Positions 8,069 through 16,243 of a stretch of 64,000 bases of DNA are shown here, piece by piece; the first letter of the stretch is position 1; the number at the start of each line of letters is the position of its first letter. The stretch spans positions 434,001 through 498,000 of the forward strand of contig NZ_JAVXZZ010000003.1 in assembly GCF_032337135.1 (NCBI RefSeq), in the 5' to 3' direction. The notes under the pieces are model-generated. The model ran no database searches. It was not told where the DNA came from and saw only the letters and a program-made list of their open reading frames with translations. The position numbers and the translations under genes were made by a program. Source of the DNA: Allorhodoferax sp032337135 (GTDB taxonomy: Bacteria > Pseudomonadota > Gammaproteobacteria > Burkholderiales > Burkholderiaceae_C).

Positions 8069-8473
8069 ATGAAGACCAAGCACACCCTGGAATTCGCCGA
8101 CGTCCAAACCATCATGGCAGCCGCGCAAGCCGAGGCGCAGCGCAATCAGTGGGCTGTGAGCATCGCCGTCGTGGATGACGGTGGCCATATGCTGGGGTTT
8201 ACGCGCCTGGATGGCGCCGCGCCGATCTCCGCCCATATCGCGCCGGCCAAAGCCCGCACGGCGGCCATGGGCCGCCGTGAAAGCAAGGTCTATGAGGACA
8301 TGATCAATGGCGGGCGCACTTCATTTCTCAGTGCGCCAGACCTGGCAGGCATGCTGGAAGGCGGGGTGCCGATCCTGAAAGACGGTCAGTGTCTGGGCGC
8401 GGTGGGGGTGAGCGGTGTCAAATCGACCGAAGACGCCCAGATCGCCAAGGCGGGCATCGCCGCCTTGGGTTGA
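8069..8473 (+). CDS. GlcG/HbpS family protein (heme-binding-like)
   Basis: The 134-residue cytoplasmic protein has the GlcG/HbpS fold signature: ISIAVVDDGGH-like motif (here VSIAVVDDGGHMLG), the KARTAA helix and the GGVPILKDGQCLGAVGVSG turn. Family members are found with glycolate oxidase genes or as extracellular heme-binding HbpS, and the function is not settled. The ATG at 8069 is preceded by tcaggag. The longer open frame upstream is non-coding leader. The stop TGA is followed at once by a dispersed hairpin element. Confidence 0.85.
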   Translation: MKTKHTLEFADVQTIMAAAQAEAQRNQWAVSIAVVDDGGHMLGFTRLDGAAPISAHIAPAKARTAAMGRRESKVYEDMINGGRTSFLSAPDLAGMLEGGVPILKDGQCLGAVGVSGVKSTEDAQIAKAGIAALG

Positions 8474-8474
8474 G

Positions 8475-8530
8475 TTGCTATTGATATGATAGCTGTTTGT
8501 CCTGTATTCTCAAGGGCGGGAGCTTGGTTT
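8475..8530 (+). repeat. Dispersed hairpin element, copy 3
   Basis: The core is GCTATTGATATGATAGC (8477-8493), a hairpin with GCTAT/ATAGC arms. It begins three bases after the GlcG-like stop codon and has the same orientation as that gene. Its degenerate tail runs up to the next gene's ribosome-binding region. Confidence 0.7.
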
Positions 8531-9539
8531 GACTACTGAAGTGCAACCTTTGCGGCGGATTCTGGTGGCCCAGCCCGTATTCGAGGAAGTGCTGGAGCGC
8601 CTGCGTGCACATTTTGACGTGGTGGACAACCAGTCTGGACAGGTCTGGAGCGGACCAGCCTGGGTGCAGCGGCTGCAGGGTTTCGATGGGGTCATGTGTT
8701 TCGGCGTGGAGCCCATCAACGCCGAGGTACTGGCGCAGTGCCCCGGGCTGCGCATCTGCGCCAACATGACGGTGGGCTACAACAACTTCGATGTCCCGGC
8801 CATGACGACCGCCGGGGTGCTGGCGACCAATGCGCCCGATGTGCTGACTGAAACCACGGCGGACTTTGGGTTTGCCTTGCTGCTGGCCACGGCGCGTCGG
8901 GTCTGTGAAGGGGAGCGTTTCCTGCGTGACGGCCGCTGGGAGCGCTGGCGCTACGACATGCTGGCCGGTGCCGATGTCCACGGCACCACGCTGGGCATCG
9001 TGGGCATGGGGCGTATCGGCCAAGCCATCGCGCGCCGCGCGGCGCTGGGTTTTGGCATGCGGGTGATCTACCACAACCGTTCGCGCCTCGCACCCGCGGT
9101 TGAGCAAGGCCTGGGTGCGCAGTGGCTGGGGTTGGGTGAACTGCTGGCGCAGGCCGACCATGTCATGCTGGTCGTTCCCTACAGTGCACAGACCCACCAC
9201 CTGATCGGTGCGGCAGAGCTTGCGCACATGAAACCGACCGCGACCTTGGTCAACATTGCCCGCGGAGGCGTGGTGGACGACGCGGCCCTGGCTGAAGCCC
9301 TGGTGCACCGGCGCATTGCCGCCGCGGGGCTGGACGTGTTCGAAGGCGAGCCGGCGGTGCATCCGGCATTGCTGGCTGCGCCGAATGCAGTGCTGACGCC
9401 GCACATTGCCAGTGCCTCTATTCCGACCCGCCGTGCCATGGCAGAACTGGCTGCGGATAACCTGATCGCCTACTTTTCCCGCGGCGAAGCGCGTACCCCC
9501 CTAAATATCGAGGTGCTATCCAAGTTCAGGTCGCTCTGA
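8529..9539 (+). CDS. D-2-hydroxyacid dehydrogenase (glyoxylate/hydroxypyruvate reductase type)
   Basis: The 336-residue NAD(P)H oxidoreductase has the dinucleotide motif GIVGMGRIGQA and the catalytic Arg (NIARGGVVDD), Glu (GLDVFEGEP) and His (LTPHIASAS) in the usual order. The family reduces glyoxylate, hydroxypyruvate or 2-ketogluconate; the exact substrate cannot be fixed from sequence. The start is uncertain: TTG at 8529, with gggag a few bases upstream, is favoured over GTG at 8541. The last codons and the stop fall inside a repeat element. A hydroxypyruvate isomerase gene lies far away, at 61366. Confidence 0.9.
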   Translation: MTTEVQPLRRILVAQPVFEEVLERLRAHFDVVDNQSGQVWSGPAWVQRLQGFDGVMCFGVEPINAEVLAQCPGLRICANMTVGYNNFDVPAMTTAGVLATNAPDVLTETTADFGFALLLATARRVCEGERFLRDGRWERWRYDMLAGADVHGTTLGIVGMGRIGQAIARRAALGFGMRVIYHNRSRLAPAVEQGLGAQWLGLGELLAQADHVMLVVPYSAQTHHLIGAAELAHMKPTATLVNIARGGVVDDAALAEALVHRRIAAAGLDVFEGEPAVHPALLAAPNAVLTPHIASASIPTRRAMAELAADNLIAYFSRGEARTPLNIEVLSKFRSL

Positions 9540-9595
9540 AACCTGTAGCTGTCTACGCATACTTCGTGCGGGCTACAGGCCTATTTGGCACTATT
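9513..9595 (+). repeat. Dispersed hairpin element, copy 4 (covers two gene ends)
   Basis: GCTAT (9515-9519) pairs with TAGC (9545-9548) across an expanded loop that holds its own CAGGT/ACCTG stem. The conserved tail follows: TACGCATAC, GGGCTACAGGCC, ATTTGGCAC. The dehydrogenase stop TGA (9537-9539) lies in the loop, and the usp stop codon, on the opposite strand at 9591-9593, lies in the tail. Confidence 0.7.
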
Positions 9596-10034
9596 TCAGC
9601 ACCAGTACCGGCACCTCAGAATGGGTCAGCACCTGCTGGGTTTCGCTGCCCAGCAGCAAGCGCTTGATGCCTCGTCGGCCGTGGGAGGCCATGATGACCA
9701 GGTCGCAGCCGAGTTTGTCGACAGTGGCCAGCACCGCATCGGAGACCACGTCCCCGCGGACTGTGAGTGGCTTGACCTGCACCCCTTTTTTGGCGCCAAG
9801 TTTGGCGATGGCGTCCACCACCATCTGGCCCTCGTGGGCCCAGTGCGCTTCGATCCGGCTGATGTCCTCGGCGGCCAGGGCGATGCCGCCTTCGAAGTAG
9901 CTTTGCGGGTAGCGCGGTACCACCTTGAGTGCCACCAGTTGGCAGCCGCACAGCTTGGCCAACTCCAGTGCGTGCCCGACGGCCTTTTTCGATAGTTTGG
10001 TTCCATCGGTCGTTACCAGAATGCGTTGGTACAT
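9591..10034 (-). CDS. Universal stress protein (UspA family)
   Basis: The 147-residue single Usp domain starts with MYQRILVTTDG and has the ATP-binding loop SHGRRGIKRLLLGSETQ (G-9X-GS). This suggests the nucleotide-binding class of universal stress proteins. A strong gaggagg ribosome-binding site precedes the ATG. An FNR-type box lies about 64 bases upstream of the ATG, with a plausible -10 (TACAGT on the minus strand, 10075-10070) at class II spacing, so induction under low oxygen is likely. It is divergent from ccoI. Confidence 0.95.
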   Translation of the reverse strand: MYQRILVTTDGTKLSKKAVGHALELAKLCGCQLVALKVVPRYPQSYFEGGIALAAEDISRIEAHWAHEGQMVVDAIAKLGAKKGVQVKPLTVRGDVVSDAVLATVDKLGCDLVIMASHGRRGIKRLLLGSETQQVLTHSEVPVLVLK

Positions 10035-10097
10035 GGGGTGCCTCCTCTAGGGCAGTATTGCCGAAGGAAACTGTAGAGGCAAGCTTGTGAGGGATAC

Positions 10098-10111
10098 TTG
10101 ATGTGAATCAA
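10098..10111. promoter_or_regulatory. FNR box shared by usp and ccoI
   Basis: TTGATGTGAATCAA is a perfect match to the FNR consensus TTGAT-N4-ATCAA. A start at +41.5 from its centre has a CACAAT -10 (10134-10139) toward ccoI, and the mirror position has TACAGT toward usp. One dimer could therefore activate both directions. Confidence 0.85.
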
Positions 10112-10161
10112 ATTCCTCCGTGGTGCCTCCACGCACAATCGCGGCCACTTTCCCTTATCCC

Positions 10162-12495
10162 ATGTCAAGTTCTGAATCGGTTCCGATGGATGAATCTGTG
10201 CCGCAGCGGTTGCGCGGCGATGCACAGGTGCCGGAGCGCGACCTGCGTTTGCTGGATGATCCCGATGAATGGTCGGGCTTCAGCCGCCCTTGGGCCAAGG
10301 ACACACGCTATTGGGAATCAAACGTGCTGGTGCAGGGCATGCACTGCACGGCCTGTTCCCTGAGCGTCGAGGACGTGCTGCGCGAGACACCGGGTGTGGT
10401 GGGTGTGCAGGTGGGGGCCGCCAGCGGCCGGGCGCGCGTGGTGTGGTCGGCCCAGCAGACGGTGCCGTCGCGCTGGATGCGCAGCGTCGAGTCGGCCGGC
10501 TACTGCCTGGTGCCCGCCAACGACGCCTTCAGCTTGGAGCGGCGCACGCTGGAAACCCGCGCTGCCCTGTGGCAATGGATGGTGGCCGGCCTGTGCATGA
10601 TGCAGGTCATGATGTACGCCTACCCGGCCTACATTGCTGCCCCGGGCGACCTGACGCCCGAGATGGAAAAGCTGCTGCGCTGGGCCTCCTGGGTGATCGC
10701 TTTGCCCGTCATGCTGTTTGCCAGCGGTGGTTTCTTCCGCAATGCCTGGGCCGACCTGCGCCATCGGCGCATCAGCATGGACCTGCCGGTGGCCTTGGGT
10801 ATCGGCATCACGTTCGCGGTGAGCACGGCTGGCACCTTCGACATGCAGGGAATCTTCGGCCGGGAGGTGTTCTTCGACTCGCTCACCATGTTCGTGTTCT
10901 TCCTGCTGTCGGGACGCTGGCTGGAACTGCGCCTGCGAGACCGTACCGCCGGAGCGCTGGAAGCCGTGCTGAACCGGCTACCTGACAGTATCGAGCGCCA
11001 AGGCCCGGACGGGGCGTTTGAACGGGTTGCGGTACGCAGGGTAAGGGTGGGGGACGTGGTGCGGGTACAGCCCGGCGAATCCTTTCCGGCCGATGGGCAA
11101 ATCACCTGGGGGCATACCCAGGTGGACGAAGCCCTGCTTACGGGAGAGTCGCACCCGCTGGAGCGGGGCGAGGGCGATGCCGTGGTCGCCGGCAGCTTCA
11201 ACCTCAGTGCCTCGGTTACCGTGCGGGTGCAGCGAACGGGTGCGGACACCCGTTATGCACAGATCGTCGAACTGATGGAACAGGCGGCTACCAGCCGTCC
11301 TGCGCGAGCCCGTTTGGCCGACCGGCTCGCCAAGCCCTTTCTGGTATTTGTTCTGCTGGCCGCGGTGGCAGCCGCCGGGTTCTGGTGGGGGCGTGACCCT
11401 GGCCACGCCATCATGGTGGCGGTCGCGGTGCTCATCGTCACTTGCCCCTGCGCCCTTTCCTTGGCCACGCCCGCGGCCATGTTGGCCTCGGCCGGTGCCT
11501 TGGCCCGTGCCGGCGTGCTGGTGCGGCAGCTCCAGGCGCTGGAAACCCTGGCACAGGTCGATACCGTGGTATTCGACAAGACCGGTACGCTGACCGAGTC
11601 CGCCATGGGGTTGGAGGCCGTGCGCTGCCGGGCGGGACTGGCGCAGTCTGATGCATTGGCCTTGGCTGCCGCCTTGGCGATCCATTCCCTGCATCCGGTA
11701 TCGCGGGCGCTGGTGGCTGCTGCCAGGCAGGGGGGCGCGCAGGGGTACCGCTGCGATGGTGCCCAGGAATTGGCTGGGCAGGGCGTGCTTGCCACCTCGG
11801 TGCATGGCGATGCTGCCCACTGGTTGCCGCGCGGCGACCTGCGCCTGGGCTCGGCTGCATTTTGCCGACTGACGGATCTTGCCTCGGCGCAGGGGCGTGT
11901 GCACCTGTCCGATGACGATGGCTGGATCGCGTCCTTCGCGCTGGCCGAACAGATGCGTGACGACGCGTTGCAGACCGTGCGTGGACTCGCAGCGCAGGGA
12001 GTCGATGTCCATCTGTACTCGGGGGACAGCGATGTGGTGGTTCAGGCGATGGCCTCCAAGCTCCAGGTGGCGCATGCCCGCGGGGAACTGACACCGGATG
12101 GCAAGCTGGCTCTGGTGCGCACCATGCAGGGCACCGGTCGTGTCGTCGCCATGGTGGGTGACGGCGTCAATGACGGACCCGTGCTGGCAGGGGCCAACGT
12201 CTCCATCGCGCTGTCCCATGGCGCGCCGTTGCTGCAATCGCGTTCGGATTTCGTTGTGGTGGGCGACAGCTTGTTGCCTGTGCTGCAAGTTCTGGTACTG
12301 GCGCGCAAGACGCGCCGGATCGTGGGACAGAACCTGTTGTGGGCCCTGGTCTACAACGCTGCCTGTATCCCTTTGGCCGTGCTGGGGTATCTCCCGGCTT
12401 GGGCTGCAGGGCTTGGCATGGCCAGCAGTTCCTTGCTGGTGGTGCTGAACGCATTGCGGTTGTCACGTCTACCGCAATTGGCAAGGAGCCAGTAA
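10162..12495 (+). CDS. ccoI: Cu(+)-exporting P-type ATPase of cbb3 oxidase assembly (CcoI/FixI)
   Basis: The 777-residue P1B ATPase exports copper needed to mature the cbb3 oxidase. In order it has: one heavy-metal domain with GMHCTAC (near residues 55-60), eight predicted membrane helices, the TGES actuator loop, the CPC metal-binding motif in TCPCALSLATPAAML, the phosphorylation site DKTGTLT and the hinge GDGVNDGPVLA. It is followed directly by ccoS (TAATG overlap). The frame is open to a GTG at 10120, but that lies upstream of the predicted FNR-dependent transcription start, so ATG 10162 (or 10186) is preferred. Confidence 0.93.
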   Translation: MSSSESVPMDESVPQRLRGDAQVPERDLRLLDDPDEWSGFSRPWAKDTRYWESNVLVQGMHCTACSLSVEDVLRETPGVVGVQVGAASGRARVVWSAQQTVPSRWMRSVESAGYCLVPANDAFSLERRTLETRAALWQWMVAGLCMMQVMMYAYPAYIAAPGDLTPEMEKLLRWASWVIALPVMLFASGGFFRNAWADLRHRRISMDLPVALGIGITFAVSTAGTFDMQGIFGREVFFDSLTMFVFFLLSGRWLELRLRDRTAGALEAVLNRLPDSIERQGPDGAFERVAVRRVRVGDVVRVQPGESFPADGQITWGHTQVDEALLTGESHPLERGEGDAVVAGSFNLSASVTVRVQRTGADTRYAQIVELMEQAATSRPARARLADRLAKPFLVFVLLAAVAAAGFWWGRDPGHAIMVAVAVLIVTCPCALSLATPAAMLASAGALARAGVLVRQLQALETLAQVDTVVFDKTGTLTESAMGLEAVRCRAGLAQSDALALAAALAIHSLHPVSRALVAAARQGGAQGYRCDGAQELAGQGVLATSVHGDAAHWLPRGDLRLGSAAFCRLTDLASAQGRVHLSDDDGWIASFALAEQMRDDALQTVRGLAAQGVDVHLYSGDSDVVVQAMASKLQVAHARGELTPDGKLALVRTMQGTGRVVAMVGDGVNDGPVLAGANVSIALSHGAPLLQSRSDFVVVGDSLLPVLQVLVLARKTRRIVGQNLLWALVYNAACIPLAVLGYLPAWAAGLGMASSSLLVVLNALRLSRLPQLARSQ

Positions 12496-12632
12496 TGGAG
12501 ATCCTGTATTTTCTGGTTCCCCTGTCGGTGATTCTGGTTTACCTCATCATTGCCGGTGTCTGGTGGGCCATACACCGTGGGCAATTTGATGAAATCGATG
12601 TGGAAGGGGAGCGAATATTAAGAGATTCCTAA
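12495..12632 (+). CDS. ccoS: cbb3 oxidase maturation protein CcoS
   Basis: The 45-residue protein has one N-terminal membrane helix (MEILYFLVPLSVILVYL) and the CcoS signature WWAIHRGQFDEIDVEGERIL. CcoS is needed to insert cofactors into the cbb3 oxidase. The ATG shares its A with the ccoI stop (TAATG), so the two genes are translationally coupled. Confidence 0.93.
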   Translation: MEILYFLVPLSVILVYLIIAGVWWAIHRGQFDEIDVEGERILRDS

Positions 12633-12657
12633 TTTTTGTAGGGTTTTTACGGTAGAC

Positions 12658-12671
12658 TTGATAACTGTCAA
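12658..12671 (+). promoter_or_regulatory. Upstream FNR-type box of ccoN (one mismatch)
   Basis: TTGATAACTGTCAA differs from the FNR consensus by one base in the right half-site. Its centre is 35 bp from a second, perfect box. At class II spacing it would give a transcription start near 12706, upstream of the ccoN ATG, so it is the better candidate activator site. Confidence 0.65.
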
Positions 12672-12692
12672 GTTTGTTTCTGGTAAGCAAAT

Positions 12693-12706
12693 TTGATGCA
12701 AATCAA
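12693..12706 (+). promoter_or_regulatory. Perfect FNR box immediately before ccoN
   Basis: TTGATGCAAATCAA matches the consensus exactly but lies only 16 bases before the ccoN ATG. Activation at -41.5 from this box would put the start of transcription inside ccoN. It may instead repress or fine-tune the promoter driven by the upstream box. Confidence 0.75.
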
Positions 12707-12722
12707 TTTCATTGAGGTGGAT

Positions 12723-14159
12723 ATGGCATTTCAGAATCAACAAGCTACTGTCTACAACGACACCGTTGTACGACAGTTCGCCATCATGACGGTGGTGTGG
12801 GGGGTCGTGGGCATGCTGGTTGGCGTCATTGTGGCGTCCCAGCTTGCCTGGCCTGAACTCAATTTCGGCATTCCGTTCCTGACCTACGGTCGTCTGCGTC
12901 CCCTGCATACCAATGCAGTGATCTTCGCTTTCGGTGGTAGCGGTCTGTTTGCCACGGCCTACTACATCGTCCAGCGCACCTGCCAAGTCCGCCTCTTCGG
13001 TGACAAGCTCGCGGCCTTCACCTTCTGGGGCTGGCAGCTGGTCATCCTGCTGGCCGCCATTTCCCTGCCGCTGGGTTTCACTACCGGTAAGGAATATGCC
13101 GAGCTGGAGTGGCCGATTGACATCCTGATCACCCTGGTCTGGGTGGCCTTTGCCGTGGTGTTCTTCGGCACCATCGGCACCCGCAAGGTCAAGCACATCT
13201 ATGTGGCCAACTGGTTCCTGGGCGCGATGATCATCGCCGTGGCCCTGCTGCACCTGGTCAACAGTGCGGCAGTGCCTGCAGGGTGGATGAAGTCCTACTC
13301 GGTGTACGCCGGTGTGCAGGATGCCATGATCCAGTGGTGGTATGGCCACAATGCCGTGGGCTTCTTCCTGACCGCAGGCTTCCTGGGCATGATGTACTAC
13401 TTCATGCCCAAGGCTGCTGGCCGTCCGGTCTACAGCTACCGCCTGTCCATCGTCCACTTCTGGGCCCTGATCTTCACCTACATGTGGGCAGGTCCTCACC
13501 ATCTGCACTACACCGCACTGCCTGACTGGACCCAGTCCGTCGGCATGCTGTTCTCCCTGATCCTGCTGGCTCCCTCCTGGGGCGGCATGATCAACGGCAT
13601 CATGACCCTGTCGGGCGCATGGCACAAGCTGCGTGACGATCCCGTGCTGCGTTTCCTGATCGTGTCCCTGTCCTTCTATGGCATGTCCACCTTCGAAGGT
13701 CCCATGATGTCCATCAAGACCGTCAACGCCCTGAGCCACTACACCGATTGGACCGTGGGCCACGTGCACTCCGGCGCCTTGGGTTGGGTGGGTCTGGTGA
13801 CCATGGGTTCCATGTACTACCTGATTCCCCGCCTGTTCGGCCAGAAGCAGATGTACAGCGCCAAGGCGGTGGAAGTCCACTTCTGGATGGCCACCATCGG
13901 TATCGTGCTGTACATCGCCGCGATGTGGATTGCCGGCGTGATGCAGGGTCTGATGTGGCGTTCCATCAACGCCGACGGTACCCTGACCTACACCTTTGTG
14001 GAGTCGGTCAAGGCTTCCTACCCCTTCTACGTGATTCGCGTGCTGGGTGGTCTGCTGTATCTGGGTGGCATGGTGGTCATGCTCTGGAACTCGCTCAAGA
14101 CCGCGACCAATGGCCGCGCCAATGACGTCAGTATCCCTGCCGTTGCGGCCCACGCTTAA
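12723..14159 (+). CDS. ccoN: Cytochrome cbb3 oxidase subunit I (CcoN)
   Basis: The 478-residue integral membrane subunit has about 12 helices and carries heme b and the heme b3-CuB centre that reduces oxygen with high affinity. The family histidines are seen in RLRPLHTNAV, WYGHNAVGF, WAGPHHLHYT and VGHVHSGALGW. The ATG at 12723 follows gaggtgg. An FNR box overlaps the leader. It is the first gene of ccoNOQP. Confidence 0.97.
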   Translation: MAFQNQQATVYNDTVVRQFAIMTVVWGVVGMLVGVIVASQLAWPELNFGIPFLTYGRLRPLHTNAVIFAFGGSGLFATAYYIVQRTCQVRLFGDKLAAFTFWGWQLVILLAAISLPLGFTTGKEYAELEWPIDILITLVWVAFAVVFFGTIGTRKVKHIYVANWFLGAMIIAVALLHLVNSAAVPAGWMKSYSVYAGVQDAMIQWWYGHNAVGFFLTAGFLGMMYYFMPKAAGRPVYSYRLSIVHFWALIFTYMWAGPHHLHYTALPDWTQSVGMLFSLILLAPSWGGMINGIMTLSGAWHKLRDDPVLRFLIVSLSFYGMSTFEGPMMSIKTVNALSHYTDWTVGHVHSGALGWVGLVTMGSMYYLIPRLFGQKQMYSAKAVEVHFWMATIGIVLYIAAMWIAGVMQGLMWRSINADGTLTYTFVESVKASYPFYVIRVLGGLLYLGGMVVMLWNSLKTATNGRANDVSIPAVAAHA

Positions 14160-14170
14160 AAGGATTGATC

Positions 14171-14794
14171 ATGGCAAACAACGCCCAAACTGAAACCTTT
14201 CACGCAAAAATCGAGACCAGCAATTTCCTGCTGATCGTCCTGATCCTGTTGGCCCTGCTGGCTGGTGGTCTGGTGGAAATCGTTCCGCTGTTCTTCCAGA
14301 AGTCGACGACCCAGCCCATCGAGGGTGTCAAGCCCCTGACCGCATTGCAGTTCGCGGGCCGTGACATCTACCTGCGCGAAGGTTGCTACAACTGCCACTC
14401 GCAGATGATCCGTCCGTTCCGTGCGGAAACCCTGCGCTATGGCCACTACTCGGTCGCTGGTGAATTCGTCTACGACCATCCGTTCCAGTGGGGCTCCAAG
14501 CGCACAGGTCCGGACCTGGCGCGTGTCGGTGGCCGTTACTCGGACAAGTGGCATGCGGACCACCTGAACAATCCGCGTGATGTGGTGCCTGAGTCCAACA
14601 TGCCGGCTTACCCCTGGCTGAAGGACAACAAGGTGGATCACGAGTCCTTGCCCAAGCACATGGCTGCGGTGGCAAAGGTCGGTGTTCCCTACACCGCTGA
14701 GCAGATCGCTGCGGCCTCGGAAGAGGTCAAGGGCAAGACCGAGCTGGAAGCGCTGACGGCTTACCTGCAGTCCCTGGGCCTGGCCCTCAAATAA
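14171..14794 (+). CDS. ccoO: Cytochrome cbb3 oxidase subunit II, monoheme cytochrome c (CcoO)
   Basis: The 207-residue protein is anchored by one N-terminal helix (about residues 18-40), with a periplasmic c-type heme domain. The heme site is CYNCHSQM and the distal ligand Met lies in ESNMPAYPWL. It passes electrons from CcoP to CcoN. aaaagga precedes the ATG at 14171, 11 bases after ccoN. Confidence 0.97.
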   Translation: MANNAQTETFHAKIETSNFLLIVLILLALLAGGLVEIVPLFFQKSTTQPIEGVKPLTALQFAGRDIYLREGCYNCHSQMIRPFRAETLRYGHYSVAGEFVYDHPFQWGSKRTGPDLARVGGRYSDKWHADHLNNPRDVVPESNMPAYPWLKDNKVDHESLPKHMAAVAKVGVPYTAEQIAAASEEVKGKTELEALTAYLQSLGLALK

Positions 14795-14812
14795 GCACGG
14801 TGGAGCATGACG

Positions 14813-14950
14813 ATGGATATCAATACCTTGCGCTCCATCACCACGGTGGTGGGCCTCGTCGTGTTTGTCGGCATCGTGTGGTGGGCATGGTCTTCCAAGC
14901 GTAGTTCGGAGTTTTCCGAAGCGGAAAACCTGCCTTTCGAGCAAGAATGA
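14813..14950 (+). CDS. ccoQ: cbb3 oxidase small subunit CcoQ
   Basis: A 45-residue protein, MDINTLRSITTVVG onward, with one membrane helix (VVGLVVFVGIVWWAW) and a short acidic tail ending in FEQE. It stabilises the cbb3 complex. Position between ccoO and ccoP, size and topology identify it. The ATG at 14813 has ggtggag at good spacing. An in-frame ATG at 14807 is possible but too close to that site. Confidence 0.9.
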   Translation: MDINTLRSITTVVGLVVFVGIVWWAWSSKRSSEFSEAENLPFEQE

Positions 14951-14970
14951 TTCACGGATAAGGAGTCAAC

Positions 14971-15870
14971 ATGAGTGACTTTACAAGTAACTTCTGGTCG
15001 CTGTGGGTGGCCGGAATCACGATCGCGTCGATCGCGTTCTGTGTGTTTGTGCTGTGGGCGTCAGCCCGCATGAAGGTGCATACGGCTGCCGATGGCACGA
15101 CCGGGCATAGCTGGGACGAAGGCACGCTGGCGGAAATCAACAATCCGCTGCCGGGCTGGTGGACCTGGATGTTCGTCATCACCATCGTGTTTGCGGTGGG
15201 CTACCTCTACATGTACCCGGGCCTGGGTACCAATGCTGGCAGCTTCGGTTGGTCTTCTGCTGACCAGTACAAGAAGGAAGTCGAAGCTGGCATGGCCAAG
15301 GAAGCTCCCTTGTATGCCAAGTTCGCCGCCATGAAGGTGGAGGAAGTCGCCAAGAACCCCGAAGCCATGGCCATCGGTGAGCGCCTGTTCATGAACAACT
15401 GCGCTCAATGCCACGGCTCCGATGCCAAGGGCGGTATCGGCTACCCCAACCTGACCGACAAGGACTGGCTGTACGGTGGCGCGCCCGAGAACATCGTCGA
15501 AACCATTACCAACGGTCGCAATGGCGTGATGCCCCCCATGGCCGCCGCTGTGGGCTCAGCTGACGATGTGAAGAACGTGGCCAACTATGTTCTGAGCCTG
15601 TCTGGTTCTGCCCATGACTCTGTGCGCGCCAACCTCGGCAAGGAAAAGTTTGCTGCCTGTGCCGCCTGCCACGGCCCCGATGGCAAGGGCATGCAAGCTT
15701 TGGGTGCTCCGAACCTGACCGACAACATCTGGTTGCATGGTGCCGGTGAGTCGGCCATCATCCAGCGCATCAACGAAGGCAAGAACAACGTGATGCCGCC
15801 GCAAGGCAATCGCTTCACCAAGGACCAGATCCACGTGCTGGCAGCCTACGTCTGGGGCAAGTCCAACTAA
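14971..15870 (+). CDS. ccoP: cbb3 oxidase subunit III, diheme cytochrome c (CcoP)
   Basis: The 299-residue protein has two N-terminal hydrophobic segments (about residues 8-33 and 63-83) and two cytochrome c domains. Their heme sites are CAQCH and CAACH and the Met ligands are in NGVMPPM and NNVMPPQ. It accepts electrons from bc1 via soluble cytochrome c. An aaggag site precedes the ATG. A strong terminator follows the stop. Confidence 0.97.
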   Translation: MSDFTSNFWSLWVAGITIASIAFCVFVLWASARMKVHTAADGTTGHSWDEGTLAEINNPLPGWWTWMFVITIVFAVGYLYMYPGLGTNAGSFGWSSADQYKKEVEAGMAKEAPLYAKFAAMKVEEVAKNPEAMAIGERLFMNNCAQCHGSDAKGGIGYPNLTDKDWLYGGAPENIVETITNGRNGVMPPMAAAVGSADDVKNVANYVLSLSGSAHDSVRANLGKEKFAACAACHGPDGKGMQALGAPNLTDNIWLHGAGESAIIQRINEGKNNVMPPQGNRFTKDQIHVLAAYVWGKSN

Positions 15871-15893
15871 ACGGGACCATCCTTACAATCGAC

Positions 15894-15930
15894 AGGGGTG
15901 CGGCGCTTGGGCGTTGCACCCCTATTTTTT
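15894..15930 (+). terminator. Rho-independent terminator after ccoP
   Basis: AGGGGTGC (15894-15901) pairs with GCACCCCT (15916-15923), followed by A and six T. It separates ccoNOQP from the small FixH-like gene, which would then depend on read-through. Confidence 0.85.
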
Positions 15931-15948
15931 CTCGCTTAGGACACTGTG

Positions 15949-16206
15949 ATGACCCAATCCAAACCCGACAACGCGAATCAACCTGCCTGGAAGAACCCCT
16001 ATGTCTGGATGGTGCTGGGTGGCCCCTTGGTGGTGGTCGTGGCCAGCATCACCACCTTCTTCATTGCAGCCAGGAATCCGGATCCTGTACTGGAAACGCG
16101 CGCCAAACCCAACGGCACCGTGTCGACGCCGGCAGAAGACGCCATGGTCCCTGCTGTGCAGGGCCGTAACCATGCCACTACCGGTGGCGTACCCCAGAAG
16201 AACTGA
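15949..16206 (+). CDS. Short FixH-like membrane protein
   Basis: The 85-residue protein has a conserved tryptophan-bearing entry (WKNPYVWMVLGGP) into one membrane helix (about residues 16-40), then a Pro/Ala-rich tail. The N-terminal part resembles FixH/CcoH, which helps assemble cbb3 oxidase, but the protein stops about where the FixH extracytoplasmic domain would begin. It follows ccoP after a terminator. The usual neighbour ccoG is absent. The start could also be the GTG at 15946. Confidence 0.6.
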   Translation: MTQSKPDNANQPAWKNPYVWMVLGGPLVVVVASITTFFIAARNPDPVLETRAKPNGTVSTPAEDAMVPAVQGRNHATTGGVPQKN

Positions 16207-16243
16207 GGTCCGGGTGTTCTCCGCCTTGAGGCGCGGCGCCTGG

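Noticed and set aside
10120..10161. GTG start 14 codons upstream for ccoI
   Set aside because: It lies upstream of the transcription start predicted from the FNR box and adds no conserved residues.
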